Source: Talpa occidentalis (lineage: Eukaryota; Chordata; Mammalia; Eulipotyphla; Talpidae). Taken from it: a stretch of 64,000 nucleotides of DNA. Under the pieces are notes generated by a model. The model was not told the origin of the DNA. It was given only the letters and a program-made list of their open reading frames with translations, and searched no databases. Positions within the stretch are counted from its first letter, which is position 1, and every line of letters starts with the position of its first letter. Shown here in pieces: positions 36,601-44,984 of the stretch. The position numbers were made by a program, and so were the translations under genes. The stretch is from contig NW_026555331.1 of the NCBI RefSeq assembly GCF_014898055.3, positions 103,562,684-103,626,683 on the forward strand, given 5' to 3'.

Positions 36601-37411
36601 TTTCTCTCTCTCACCTATAATTGTCCACCCCTGCTCACCAATCACCCCCGTTTCTCTCACTTAGGGTCCTACAGAACGCACTTTTGCTCTCAGACAGCAG
36701 CCTTCACCTCTTCTTGCAGAGCCATCTGAACTCAGAAGACATAGAGGCGTGTGTTTCTGGGCAGACTAAGTACTCCGTAGAAGAAGCGATTCACAAGTTT
36801 GCCTTGATGAACAGACGTTTCCCCGAAGAAGATGAAGAAGGAAAAAAGGAAAATGATATAGATTATGATTCAGAAAGGTATTTCCTGGCGTTTTGATTTA
36901 ATGTATACATATTTATACAACACATAGTGCACATATGCATGTGTATAGATATATACACTCACTTCACTTTTTTGTTGATGTAATACTAAGATAATGAAAA
37001 AATTAATTGACTGAGATTTTATTGAGCTGTGACAGCTCATCATAGTAGTCTTCACACACACCTCCACACTGAATTAATGAATGCAGTAGAAATTCAATTA
37101 TCTGCATTCTGATTATGTGACTTTCATTTAGTCAGACTTGAATTATTCGCGTTTAAATTATCTAGCTAAAAAAATATCCAACTGCACTCCAAATGGCTAA
37201 TTAAAAGTCCAAATTTCCTGTCTCTCTTTGTGACTGGAGATAATTAAAGTTCTCCTCTGTTACTCAGGCTTTGAGTGTGTTGTGAAAACCAATTTCCTCT
37301 TTTTATTATTTCCCCCTCTTCTTTTCCAGTTCATCCTCTGGGTTTGGACATAGTAGTGATGACAGCAGTTCACATGGATGTAAAATGAGCACAGCTCCGC
37401 AAGAATCCTGA
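9975..37411 (+). CDS. SNX10: SNX10, sorting nexin 10 (whole spliced CDS)
   Basis: Joined coding segments: 9975-9998, 25317-25403, 29352-29452, 29851-29949, 36665-36877, 37330-37411. This gives 201 codons and TGA, the human length, with no frameshift or internal stop. The protein is a PX domain (about residues 10-127) plus an acidic, serine-rich tail. The PX signature RRRYREF is at residues 51-57 and includes R51 (mutated to Q in human recessive osteopetrosis) and R53 (PI3P contact). The PELPSK loop is at 74-79, and RRQGLEDF at 94-101 supplies another phosphate-contact arginine. No BAR domain or signal peptide is present. Known role: PI3P-dependent endosomal/lysosomal trafficking with V-ATPase, osteoclast acid secretion and ciliogenesis. 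The tail (from about 145) runs [11 protein letters not shown], then SSSS and SSDDSSS clusters, likely disordered. Every intron is GT-AG. Confidence 0.97.
10268..10511 (-). mobile_element. tRNA-derived SINE, intermediate type
   Basis: Minus copy with TACAAGAACCGGGGTACAGA at its 3' end, between the two subfamilies. Flanked by CAGGGTTTTTA and CAGGGTTTTGT. It lies in sequence (10080-10250 and 10512-10770) that looks like an unassigned old LTR-type repeat. Confidence 0.86.
11175..11400 (-). mobile_element. L1 3'-region fragment
   Basis: Resembles the antisense L1 segment with a 'taataacatgtacagtaaaa' type start, 'agcttagtgga' at 11264 and 'gtagcaccccagagggtccc' at 11329-11348. Short and strongly diverged. 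Confidence 0.5.
11640..12370. repeat. Old LTR-like repeat, family not assigned
   Basis: The parts 11640-11818 and 12090-12370 read as one repeat interrupted by a SINE. They include GGTTTATTTCAGGGAAAGGA at 11635-11654 and a GGTTTTATTGGA segment at 11804-11815. The arrangement recalls an antisense mammalian LTR ending in its polyadenylation region, but I cannot name the family. Confidence 0.4.
11819..12089 (-). mobile_element. tRNA-derived SINE, older subfamily
   Basis: Minus copy ending GGGGAGGCCC near 12079-12088. The 3' side has TACAATAGCTGGGGTAAAGG and GGCCAGAGGCACGG. Flanking duplication is weak (TGGAACTTTT against TGGAGCTCATTT). Confidence 0.87.
12657..12926 (+). mobile_element. tRNA-derived SINE, older subfamily
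   Basis: Plus copy starting GGGGCCTCCCTGGTGGTGCA. B-box-like GAGTTTGATCCCC is near 12725-12737, and the tail is ATAAATAAATAAATCTTTT. A 16-17-bp target-site duplication flanks it: AAATACATACACAGCA before and AAATACATGCACAGCA at 12927-12942. The TCTTTT in the tail is a pol III terminator-like signal. Confidence 0.93.
13150..13510 (+). repeat. L2 fragment
   Basis: Decayed sense L2 with 'ctctgtgtgatctgaccca' near 13228-13246, 'ctggaataatctctcttcc' near 13390 and 'aggcctcagcttaaaagtc' near 13454. Confidence 0.65.
13511..15599. other. Intronic stretch, nothing recognised
   Basis: AT-rich intron sequence with no exon, RNA gene or clear repeat that I can support. Confidence 0.45.
15600..16100 (+). 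mobile_element. L1 3' UTR end fragment
   Basis: Sense 3' terminus of an old L1. It contains 'ggatgggatcctgaaacaga' at 15873-15892, 'agactttagttaataacatc' at 15937-15956 and the end 'taaaacagttctaaaataaa' at 16061-16080, then an A-rich tail. Confidence 0.72.
16620..17180. repeat. Old LINE-like repeat, family not assigned
   Basis: The order of an ACCCAGCTTCAGCAAATATT segment, a 'gaattattttaaaggaaatc' segment, 'ttcagtatacatttccaaca' and 'ttcaatgttcaagtttccct' matches a common mammalian LINE-derived sequence that I recognise but cannot name. The two overlapping frames 16852-17049 and 16904-17170 carry no supported product. Confidence 0.45.
17940..19310 (-). mobile_element. L1 fragment (antisense), interrupted by SINE
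   Basis: Antisense L1 3' region: TTGATTTGCATTTCCCTCAT at 17959-17978, 'cttgccatttgtacgccctc' near 18013, the 'gatctgtgcatatccacttg' region near 18460, and 'attgcattaaacctataaat' at 19098-19117. Many substitutions, no coding capacity. A TTCTG-type pentamer run is at about 18565-18625. Confidence 0.82.
18780..19051 (-). mobile_element. tRNA-derived SINE nested in L1
   Basis: Minus full-length copy. A perfect 15-bp target-site duplication, CTAGCTCATCTGTTT, lies at 18765-18779 and 19052-19066. The T-rich tail reads T(n)G T(n) on the + strand. Confidence 0.95.
19545..19790 (+). repeat. MIR
   Basis: Sense MIR with 'cagtttgaagcctagcccag' at 19577-19596, 'atctgtaaaatgggttgctg' at 19657-19676, 'aggattgttgtaaacattaa' at 19693-19712 and 'cacagtgcctggcatgtcag' at 19737-19756. 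Confidence 0.8.
19800..21820. other. Intronic stretch without gene
   Basis: No exon or RNA gene. 20080-20330 and 20400-20700 look like slowly evolving unique DNA (homeobox-type ATTA/TAAT sites), but I cannot test conservation. There is a C10 run at about 20737 and an A16 run at 21034-21049 followed by a YY1-like AAGATGGCGG. Confidence 0.4.
21836..22156 (-). mobile_element. SINE, 3'-extended subfamily
   Basis: Minus copy, longer than usual. Perfect 14-bp target-site duplication TGACTTTGCCTTTA at 21822-21835 and 22157-22170. In element sense the normal end GCATGTATAAACAAAAC is followed by AAAC and AAAT repeats, then ACATGCCTCT and a second A-run, all inside the duplication. The copy at 59258-59572 shares the extension. 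Head diagnostic: GCCACAGAGGCCGCGG at 22094-22109 (+ strand). Confidence 0.93.
22320..22720 (-). mobile_element. L1 fragment (antisense)
   Basis: Antisense L1: 'aattgacatataac' near 22371, 'tttgtatacattgtaaaatg' at 22413-22432, 'tagttaacatctctcaccac' at 22448-22467, and 'atctcctctctgtatctgtg' near 22676. Confidence 0.75.
22750..22840 (-). repeat. MIR fragment
   Basis: Antisense MIR core: 'ttcccattttctagatatgg' at 22761-22780, then 'aaacagaggtccaatgagta'. Confidence 0.6.
23571..23618. repeat. (GT)24 microsatellite
   Basis: Uninterrupted GT dinucleotide run of 48 bp. The valine/cysteine-rich open frame over it is an artefact of the repeat. Confidence 0.98.
23825..23846. repeat. (CA)11 microsatellite
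   Basis: Pure CA run, 22 bp, about 205 bp downstream of the GT run and complementary to it; a transcript could pair them. Confidence 0.95.
23850..25300. other. Intronic stretch, nothing recognised
   Basis: AT-rich intron sequence leading to the SNX10 exon at 25317. No other exon, RNA gene or clear repeat was seen. Confidence 0.45.
25317..25403 (+). CDS. SNX10: SNX10 coding exon 2 (PX start)
   Basis: 87 nt, 29 codons, phases 0/0. The acceptor is TGCTCCTACAG and the donor GTAAGT at 25404. Codes residues 9-37 ([18 protein letters not shown] and onward), the first beta strands of the PX fold. The next intron begins 29 nt before a SINE target site (25433). Confidence 0.97.
25446..25738 (-). mobile_element. 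tRNA-derived SINE next to SNX10 exon
   Basis: Minus full-length copy. A perfect 13-bp target-site duplication, TCGTGGTGATTTT, lies at 25433-25445 and 25739-25751. The first duplication starts only 30 nt into the intron. The tail carries an ATTT run and an AAATCTTG-type remnant of the pol III terminator. Confidence 0.95.
26761..27040 (-). mobile_element. tRNA-derived SINE, older subfamily
   Basis: Minus copy with TGCATACTGGGGTATAGG at its 3' side and GGGAGGCCC near 27031-27039, in SNX10 intron 2. The head is degraded around 26985-27020. A T19 run follows at 27048-27066. Confidence 0.85.
27067..28590. other. Intronic stretch, nothing recognised
   Basis: No exon, RNA gene or clear repeat was recognised in this part of SNX10 intron 2. 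Confidence 0.45.
28600..28740 (-). repeat. MIR fragment
   Basis: Antisense MIR: 'ttacaaccactctgtggagt', then 'agtcaagaaattggagcttc' and 'agcagaactagggctgaaat'. Confidence 0.65.
29352..29452 (+). CDS. SNX10: SNX10 coding exon 3 (PI3P-binding RRRYREF)
   Basis: 101 nt, 33 codons plus GT. The acceptor is TCTCTAAACAG and the donor GTAAGT at 29453. It codes residues 38-70 and the first two bases of V71, including RRRYREF at 51-57, the PX phosphoinositide signature. The osteopetrosis residue R51 is present. Confidence 0.97.
29851..29949 (+). CDS. SNX10: SNX10 coding exon 4
   Basis: 99 nt: A finishing V71, 32 codons, then AA of K104. The acceptor is TTTTTCATAAG and the donor GTAAGT at 29950. It carries the PELPSK proline loop and RRQGLEDF. 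The preceding intron is only 398 bp. Confidence 0.97.
30097..30111 (-). promoter_or_regulatory. CTCF-like motif
   Basis: Minus strand reads CCACAAGATGGCGCT, 14 of 15 positions to CCASYAGRKGGCRSY. In SNX10 intron 4-5. Confidence 0.45.
30575..30745 (+). repeat. MIR
   Basis: Sense MIR: 'ctgcctgggttcaaatctga', 'aagtcttttataaaatgggc', 'aaggttgttgagaggattaa' and a 'gagttaataaatacaaagca' end segment. Confidence 0.78.
30750..33520. other. Intronic stretch with minor MIR relics
   Basis: SNX10 intron. A decayed sense MIR is probable at 31735-31870, and a short antisense MIR near 33000-33060. 31024-31540 is GC-richer with overlapping open frames on both strands, but no recognised product or splice pattern. 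Confidence 0.4.
33523..33598. repeat. (CT)38 microsatellite
   Basis: About 76 bp of pure pyrimidine CT on the + strand, inside the 6.7-kb SNX10 intron. It is a mirror-type polypurine/polypyrimidine tract able in principle to form triplex DNA. Confidence 0.97.
33624..33638 (+). promoter_or_regulatory. CTCF-like motif
   Basis: TCAATAGAGGGCGCC, 13 of 15 to the CTCF core, 26 bp after the CT microsatellite. Confidence 0.35.
34589..34603 (+). promoter_or_regulatory. CTCF-like motif
   Basis: CCTCCAGGTGGCAGT, 14 of 15 to the CTCF core; only the third base departs. Confidence 0.45.
34620..36660. other. Intronic stretch; antisense 122-codon open frame
   Basis: AT-rich SNX10 intron. An open frame of 122 codons runs on the minus strand at 36375-36007, with no domain I recognise; in AT-rich DNA one frame of that size is about what chance would give. 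No other gene was seen. Confidence 0.4.
36665..36877 (+). CDS. SNX10: SNX10 coding exon 5 (PX end, acidic linker)
   Basis: 213 nt: G finishing K104, 70 codons, then AG of S175. Acceptor CTCTCACTTAG; donor GTATTT at 36878, the weakest donor of the gene. Codes the last PX helices ([17 protein letters not shown]) and the start of the acidic tail ([11 protein letters not shown]). Confidence 0.97.
37330..37411 (+). CDS. SNX10: SNX10 last coding exon (Ser-rich tail)
   Basis: Acceptor TTCTTTTCCAG, then T finishing S175, 26 codons and TGA at 37409-37411. The end residues are MSTAPQES. The serine/aspartate-rich tail ([15 protein letters not shown]) is predicted disordered and rich in CK2-type acidic serine sites (inference). 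Confidence 0.97.
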
Positions 37412-39650
37412 AAAATAATTCTAATGTTAACATCTGAGGAACAGCAAATGATGTCCAGTCATAGGGAAGAAAGCTTGCTAATAATATATTCTTACCTAAA
37501 GTTCACTGTCATGATGTTAGGTATTTAAATTCTTACGAGCCTCTGGGTTGTTTATTAGTGGTATTTTTCCATTGTCTTATTTTGGTTAAGCTTCTGTAAT
37601 AAGCTAAAAGCCTGTGAATGCAATACTTACCTCCCTAGGCAGACATTACTGGTAAAACAAGAACCTATTGTGAATGATTTATATGTGTAAAATATAGAGT
37701 TGGCTTATTGAATCTTAAAAGATAGGTAAATAGGTAGCATTTAAAATCCAGGTAGCGCATTCCTTCTTGTATCAATGGAGCAGTGTTACTATAAACACAG
37801 TGTGTTTGGTCTTCACCACTATAAAGACCCACAGCAGCTTAGACCAACCTGTCTCTTTCAGACATGCGGCTCCTGTTTTGTGGACACCTCCCCTGCACTG
37901 GAAACACTACTTTTTGGGTGTTTGAGATATTTTAGGAGCGTTTAACCTTTCCAGTATTCTATTTCACACTCAGATGGAATATGTATATTATCACTAGAGA
38001 CATGTTAAAATAATGCTTTCATGTTAGAAAAACAGAACTACTACTAGTAATCTTGCAATGTATCAATTCAGACATCCATTTTCATTGTCCAAAAGCAGCT
38101 TAAACACATGGTTTCTAGAAAGAAATCATTTGTTGTCATTATCATTGTATAATTACAATTATAGTTTAATGATTTATTTTCTGACTAAATGTGTCATTCC
38201 TTATCACTAGATAACTTTCATTGGTTGGTACTTGTTACTTTTCTTAAAGTTAGAAATAGGATCTTATAAAAATTAATACATTTAATTTTACTAATGAATA
38301 GTCCCATAATGTAGAAAAAGGACATCAACTTGCTGATTTCAGAATTATTCATTTTAAATATGCCATTTCTTTTTAGGCATCTCCCTGAGGATGGGTATAA
38401 TTTTACTAAAATATCTTTTTTTTTTTTTTTAGTGGCACAAAGATAAAAATGTCTAAAACTACTTTGCACATCAAATTTCAGATGAGACAGCATTTTCTTG
38501 AGATAATTGTCCAAGTTTCTTTCTTGTTAAATGGTACAGAATATCTCTGACACAGGAGGATATTTTCACATAACTGGGAAAACTTGTTGCTTTAATTAAA
38601 TGTTACTTCATTTTGTTTTAACAAGGAGCTTAAAAGTCGCTGTATTAAAAAGTCTTTGAAATGCTTCTGAGAACAGAAACAAATGAAATTTAGAATAAGA
38701 ATGATTTCCTTAACTTTTCCTGTTTTTGTTTTTTGTTTGGTCTAAAACATAATTAAACATTTGTAAATATTTTAATTTAATGTATCTTTGATACTGTGAA
38801 TTTATCATTTAAAACTCATTATTTTTATTCAGGGGAAAAAAAGATTTAGCAATTTCTTTATCTTGCTAGCATGTGAAGTTTGCCATCTAGTCATTTAGGA
38901 GCAATCCCTCGCTCCTCAGTAATATTTATTTCATTTCACATTATTTCTGTATTACAGCAGTTTTCAAAAGCATCCAATGTACCACCAATTCTCATATTTT
39001 TATGATGTAACATAGCCATTATAATTGATATTAACTAATGCCCAATACCATGGTATATAAACTTCACAAGATCATCGTTTTCACATTAAACATGAAAAAA
39101 TCAACTTAAGTTTGTTGGATTACTTATTTTACATGAGAGAATTTATTTCTTCAGATTTAGACCTAAATTCAGTATGTTTCTGAATGGCAATTTTTCACAA
39201 GAAACTTTGGTAAAATTTGTTTTACTATTCACTATAGTTGTAAACATTTGAGGCTTTTTGCGCTGACTTGATTGTTTTGCTATGTAAGCACTGGTTTCTT
39301 AAAACTGATTTCCTGCAGCTGAGATATTTAGATGAACTTCAGCCCCCAGTGGCTTTCTTGTTCTGTTCAAGCCTCTTACTTTTCTCTGGCTTATTTTCAT
39401 AAAGTTTTCCTTAGGAAGAGAAACTAGTTACCTAAGTAAACTAAATATAGATTTGAAATTATTTTTAATGTAACTTAAAGAATTCAAATACTGGATGCTT
39501 TGTGATTTACATATAGCAAAACTGTTTTTCCCTGGCTAATTCTGACAGGGTGAACTTTCACTTCTAAAGCCAGTTTATAGGTTTTGTTTTAAAATTGGTT
39601 TTATTATATATAATCCGTACGTGTCAACAATAAAAGTCAACAACCTGTTA
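37412..39650 (+). other. SNX10: SNX10 3' UTR
   Basis: AT-rich, with no repeat insertion I can see and many ATTTA-like motifs. The best polyadenylation signal is AATAAA at 39629-39634, about 2.2 kb after the stop, with cleavage expected near 39650. An ATTAAA at about 38752 is a possible earlier site. A second AATAAA at about 40336 could give a longer form. Confidence 0.65.
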
Positions 39651-40869
39651 CTTAGAGTTTCTTTTAAAGTCTCACTTGGAAGAAGCTGATTTAAAGTCTA
39701 GATAAAATTCAAAGTTTTAAAAATGACTGAAAAGCACAAATGTTTAAGCAATATTTTAAGTCCCTCTTAAAATACTAAGTATCTTGCAGTAGTTTTTCAA
39801 GCCTAGCTCTTATTTTATTGAATAATGACAAACAAGTGATTTGCAATAACCTTGCTATTGTAAGGTGAAAGAATAATATTTTTATGGCTGTAAAGAATTT
39901 GAACAAACTCATTTAATCTAACTATAGTTACCATTATATTCAACATAAGTTGTTTTATTGTTCTGAATTCAGTTTATAGTTTCTTTGTGCCTTAACCATT
40001 CATCCTCATTGAACTACTGTAGTGCAAATAAGATTTTCAGTGTTTCAGCTATAAAGGAAGACTTTATCACGAAAGGCCTCTAAAATTTTAAGACAAGAGC
40101 TAAACAAAAGATTATTCAGTTTCTAAATAGTTTTCCTCTTAATATTTAAATCACTGGTATCCTATTAACAGAACGAGATTTCTTTTCAATGGAGGAAACA
40201 ATTTATTTCAGAACAATTGTGTTTTGTTTGGAATACATATCTTTTCTTAGTATATATAAACACATTGTCAAATACAAAATGCTGTCTGACATTATTCAAT
40301 TTGACATTCAAAGCATAGACAATTTTCTTTGCAAATAAAGGTCGCTAAGAATTAATACATTTTAGTAAGTATGGAGCTTAAAATTTAAGGACGTAGATAA
40401 AAAACAATTTCTTTAAAACTTGCAACATTACAAAGGATTTTGGTTCTAGTCTTTGTCATATGCATCTCACAAACGAGTCACCATTGTCCCTTTAAGTCAG
40501 ACACAATTGCTCTTCACTCTTGCTGGAAACTTTTCTAGATCATTGTTAGGAACAGTGCATTGGACATTAATTTAGTTAGCTGCGCAAACTCTGGTAGTTA
40601 ATGACCCTTTTCTCTTTCTCCTAAATTCCAAAGATTTCTTTTCAAAAGCTATAGAGGAAAAAAATTAAGCTACAATTTCCTGCTGAATTTAAACTCTGGT
40701 CTAAAGACACTATGCAAATCTTTTATGCTAAAAGGAAAATACCCTTTCTCCCCCGACGAGAAGTGTAGATTCATCCAAAACCCCACACCGCTTGTCTTTG
40801 CTGCTAGAGGCACAGCACGGGCATAACTTGTGGTTGTGTTTTTGCTAGTTTCTTACCTCTGGGCCTTCT
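39651..40869. other. Between SNX10 end and CpG island
   Basis: AT-rich unique DNA with no repeat or gene recognised. Repeat-free over 1.2 kb, which fits either an extended 3' UTR or conserved flank. Confidence 0.45.
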
Positions 40870-41071
40870 TTATAGCTTTGCCCCCCACCCCACCGGCGGT
40901 GCGGCTCCCGCGGCTGCACCCTCGGCCGCCTGTTGGCTGCGGCGCCTCGGCGGCTCGCGCGCCCTCCCGCGCCGCGCCCCGCACACGCGCGCTCCCGCCT
41001 CCTCCAGCCCCGGCTGCTCCGCCGGCGGCTGCGACTGGGTGGCAGGTAGCGAGCCGGCCGGCCTCGGTCCG

Positions 41072-41108
41072 GTAACCCATGGCAACCGCCCTGGTAACCC
41101 ATGGCAAC
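41072..41108. promoter_or_regulatory. Tandem RFX X-box-like sites
   Basis: GTAACCCATGGCAAC occurs exactly twice, at 41072-41086 and 41094-41108, 22 bp start to start. Each fits the X-box rule GTNRCC(0-3N)RGYAAC with a 3-nt spacer. RFX factors bind such sites, often at ciliary gene promoters. Confidence 0.6.
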
Positions 41109-42038
41109 TGCGCTGCGGAAAGAAAGGGGGGAAGAAAACCGGTGGAGGGGGGTGGCGGGCGGCGAGTGGGAACCGGCGCGCGAGGACTGCGGTTTCCAGC
41201 CCAACCTGCCGCGCCCTCGCCCCGGCCCCACCTGCTTCCAGCCTGGGCACCGCGAGGCCCCTTCCCCGCGCCGAGACGACAGCTCTGGCTGCTCGGAAAA
41301 GAGTCAAAAATAATGCAGAGGGGCCTAGGGCGCTGGGTTTGGGGTGCAGGGACCTTGACCAGCGAAGACCGTCCGGGGCGCTGGGCGCAGTCATTTCCAG
41401 GGCCCCCCTGGTGTGTGGGCGCGCGCGCGCCGGGACCCGGCCGATCCGCTGGGTTTTCGGCCCCGCCGGGCTGAGTGGGCCGCGCCAGCGCCGGGGGGTG
41501 GGGGGGGGGAGGCGTTGGTGGCGGCTGGTCCCAGTCTGGGGCTGGCCCCGAGTCTTTGTTTTGCAGACGCCGGCGCGAGGCTGCGACCCCCGGCCCCGCC
41601 GTCCGGCCTGAGCCGGCGCCAGCGCCCGCCGCCGGGGCCTGGGTGTGGCCGGGGCCTGGCGTGTCTCCGCGGAGGCCCCGAGTCGCGGTGCAACTGGGGC
41701 AAAGCCCACCCGCTCGAAATGCTTTATCTGCGCACGCACCGCACGCATTAGTGAACCCCAGTCCTCTTGAGTCTCCCCAGGACCCTAAATCCTGCCAGGC
41801 TGCAGAGGGAGAGGACAGTGGCAGAACTGGGCCGCTGGGGACGAAGCGCGTGTCTCCGGGTTCAGAAACGACCCTGGGTTCGGGTTTAATGGGTGTAGGG
41901 GTGTGGCGGGGAGTAGGCGGGCGGGTAGAGACAAGTCCCCCACCCCACTAGGCTGGGCGCCCAGAAGCCGAACTGTGTTCCTTGCCTGGGGAGAGGAGCG
42001 CGTGGCCCGCGGCATACCCGGCGCAAGGCCGCCAGGGG

Positions 42039-42053
42039 CCAGGCGGGGGCGCT
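42039..42053 (+). promoter_or_regulatory. Weak CTCF-like motif
   Basis: CCAGGCGGGGGCGCT matches 13 of 15 core positions but lacks the central YA. Low weight in such GC-rich DNA. Confidence 0.2.
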
Positions 42054-42120
42054 GCCGGGCTGGCGCAGCGGCGGTGGTTGCTGGAGCTCGCGTCTGCTAG
42101 GGGCTGACGGGCTGGCTGCG

Positions 42121-42561
42121 TGGTGGAGTGGAGTTAGGGCTCCCGAAGGCAAAGAACCTGTGCCCCACATAGATCACAGATCGCAAGCCAGCCTTAGGAG
42201 CACTATCTACTCGCTCATTATTTGCAGGACCCAGAGACCATCTTAAGATGATACTGGGTCCACTGGATACCGAGGACCCAGGAACACAAAAAGTCCACTC
42301 CACAGGGCACTGCAGTGGGATGAGGACACACCCCGCTGGGAATCTGGAAGTCTGCACTTCCAGGTCTAGTTGGACCTGGAATAACTAGCCGTGATTGCAA
42401 CAACATTTTGATGTTTTGAAAAGGAAAAGATTTGGCCTAGCTGTTTTTTTGAAGTTCTTTGACACCCCAGTTCCATGTTATTCTCCCTCTGTAGGTGTCT
42501 ATCAGTTATCAGTTGCAAGTCCAGACAGCAGAGCCTCTTTGAAGGTGACACCTACACAAGT

Positions 42562-42603
<42 letters not shown>

Positions 42604-44984
42604 TTTGTACAATATATGTTCCAGAAAAGGTGAGTTAAATCAATAGTATTTCACAGAGCTGAAACCTTTACTGGTAGACAAAAGGGAAGCTGGCTAGATA
42701 AGGAATTACATCTTAATCCCTTCCATGAAGAAAGGGTTAAAATATCCTCCTAATTATTTATTTTTGCTGCCACAGATCTTAGAAAAACTTGATTTATGAA
42801 AATGTGCACATTTGGGTTTTAACAGTCTACTGGGAACCCGGACCAGAGGGGATTGTGTAAATTCTTGGAGGTAAAAGATAGTTACTTGCCTGCCCTGGCA
42901 TCCTTCTGTACACTCCCAGCCCTCTGCGTAGTGGTGTACTGGGAGCCCTGTGCTTTCATTTAATTTTTTTTTTTTTAACAAAAGCAATTACAGAAAAGTG
43001 CAAATTTAACGTGTGACATTTAACATTTTGCCGTGGCAGGCAGCCTCCACTTAAATGGGGCCTTTCTGCAGAACAACAGGAGCCAAAAGGCCTTGTGTCA
43101 TGGAGTAATGTAAGACACAATCTGGGCTGCAAACGCACAATGAATCGGGAAGGATTTATGTAATTAATTGACCAGTCTTAACCTGTTATCGTGATGTAAG
43201 GAATTTGGAACTCATTAATTTGGGCTCTGACAGATTTCATATTAGAGCTGGCAAATATGGATTGAGCCTCTTATTCTTGTAGCAGCTGGAATTTCCATGA
43301 CAGTGAGGATTAGTGAAGAAGACCTATTGCCTGAGTCAAGCTGCCTCTTTGTAATCAGTAGCCCTGCTCTGCATTAAAGGGATAATGAAGAAAAAAAGAA
43401 AAAGAAAAAGCACATTACCTGGTCAAAGGAGTGGCAGGGCGTGTGCTCTCTCTGCTCCTGTACTTATTGAGCTCAAACATTTGTAGTTGAATGAAAACAT
43501 TAATTTCAATCATAAAGTTAGGTAGTTTCCTAACTTGAGCACCTTGGGTGAAGGAGAAGGTGGAAGGGTGTCAGGGTCTGGTTTGGTATTGTCAAAGTTA
43601 GAAGGGCTGAAAAGCCGCAGCTTTCGAATTTCCTATATGTGCACACACAGGCTGTATGAAGGAGGAAATAGAAGTCTTATGAGGGGTAAGTGCGAATTCT
43701 TGTAATGTCATTCACAAATGAGCAGTTCAGAGCCTGGTCCAGGAGGACTGTCTTTCTCAGGAGCCACTTACTGTCCCTTGGTCAGAGCTCCTTGGTGGAC
43801 CTGGTGAAACCCAGTGCTCACAACCAGCCTTCTGTCGCTCGTCTAATCAGTGCCAGCTCCACATTATATATGTTTAATGAATCACCCATTTGGAAAAGTC
43901 TAGTTTCTTCCTTGAGATTTTAAGAAAATGAGTAAAAATCTAACTTTTATTCCCCCTCCCCTGCGCACCCCCCCAGGATTGACGATCAGAAAATTCCTTG
44001 GTTGAAAAAAAGTTCCCGGAGATTATTCTAAATGCTTTTTCTTTTCCTCCCTTCACAATAGGTTTCACCTATTGCTGTGCTATGTGATAAGGTTAACATA
44101 ACAACTGCCATAAGGGTCATTAATACAGGAAGATAAGCAAAGTTGCACATTTAAAACATTTGCAGGGTATCATTTGCCTCCTGATAAAGAAGCCTTTGGT
44201 AACAAATGCAGAGCACAGGCACTGAATACTTAACTCTACACAGAATGCCCCATTGAACTTTCCTAATATAGTATTATTCATAAATACTCTTCAAAACTGG
44301 GGAATGACTGCTTTTTAAATGTTTTTTTAATTTGTATTTATCTTTAAAAATTCCATCAAATAGAAGACATTTTAAGATACAATACTGTTATACTATAAAT
44401 CTTTGCAAAAACAAAAAGATTTCCAACGTTCTTACGCAACCCTCTATTTTTGCTGTCTTGATTCCAGCCAAATTCCAAAGTAAAGAATTTTCTTTTTAGT
44501 TATATCACAATGGACTTTAATCTAGCAATGAAATAGTTGGCACAAAGATTTGTTTTGTGATTATCTTGTTAAGGAATGATTTCTTCAGCTTTGGTTCCAT
44601 TTAAATGAATGCATAAAGATAAACACTAGAAATTTGCATCAATGTATTAATGTTATCCTTCACATTGAGAGCAAAAGAGAGCTAGTAGTTGTTATTGGTA
44701 TTATTATTTCAGTGGAAAAGCTGTGAAGATAAACAATTGATATCAGCAAAACATGGATAACTAGTATAAACTATGACAGGAGCGATTAATAGTGTGTATA
44801 AACACACTTCAAATTTGTATACACCATCTCAGCTCTCACCTAGGGATTTCTTTGTATTCTTTTAAAAGGGTAATTTGTAAGTTGACAATTACAAGGTTAT
44901 CAGCTCATGTGCTGTGTGCACTGTTTACATATTAGAGGTCTGGAATAGATTTATTGAAGCTTGATTTTTTTGAAGAGAGTGTTG
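42121..44984. other. Intergenic, repeat-poor, possible conserved noncoding
   Basis: Apart from the CA repeat I recognise no transposon here. Blocks such as 43000-43400 and 44040-44200 read like slowly evolving noncoding DNA, but this needs an alignment. No open frame of merit. Confidence 0.35.
42565..42600. repeat. (AC)18 microsatellite
   Basis: 36 bp of pure AC/CA. Confidence 0.97.

Larger units (their letters stand above)
40870..42120. promoter_or_regulatory. CpG island, orphan promoter candidate
   Basis: About 1.2 kb of very GC- and CpG-rich DNA (for example 40910-41040 and 41410-41700), abruptly set in AT-rich flanks. It holds tandem X-box-like sites, G-runs (41500-41512) and a GCGCGCGCGC run at about 41420. 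The long open frames on both strands reflect GC content, with no recognised product. It begins 1.2 kb past the SNX10 polyadenylation site, so it is not the SNX10 promoter unless that gene is transcribed from both sides. A noncoding RNA start is plausible. Confidence 0.8.

Noticed and set aside
40870..41748. Long open frames in the first CpG island (up to 292 codons on the minus strand)
   Set aside because: High GC removes stop codons, so frames are open on both strands at once; composition is Arg/Pro/Ala low complexity with no domain.
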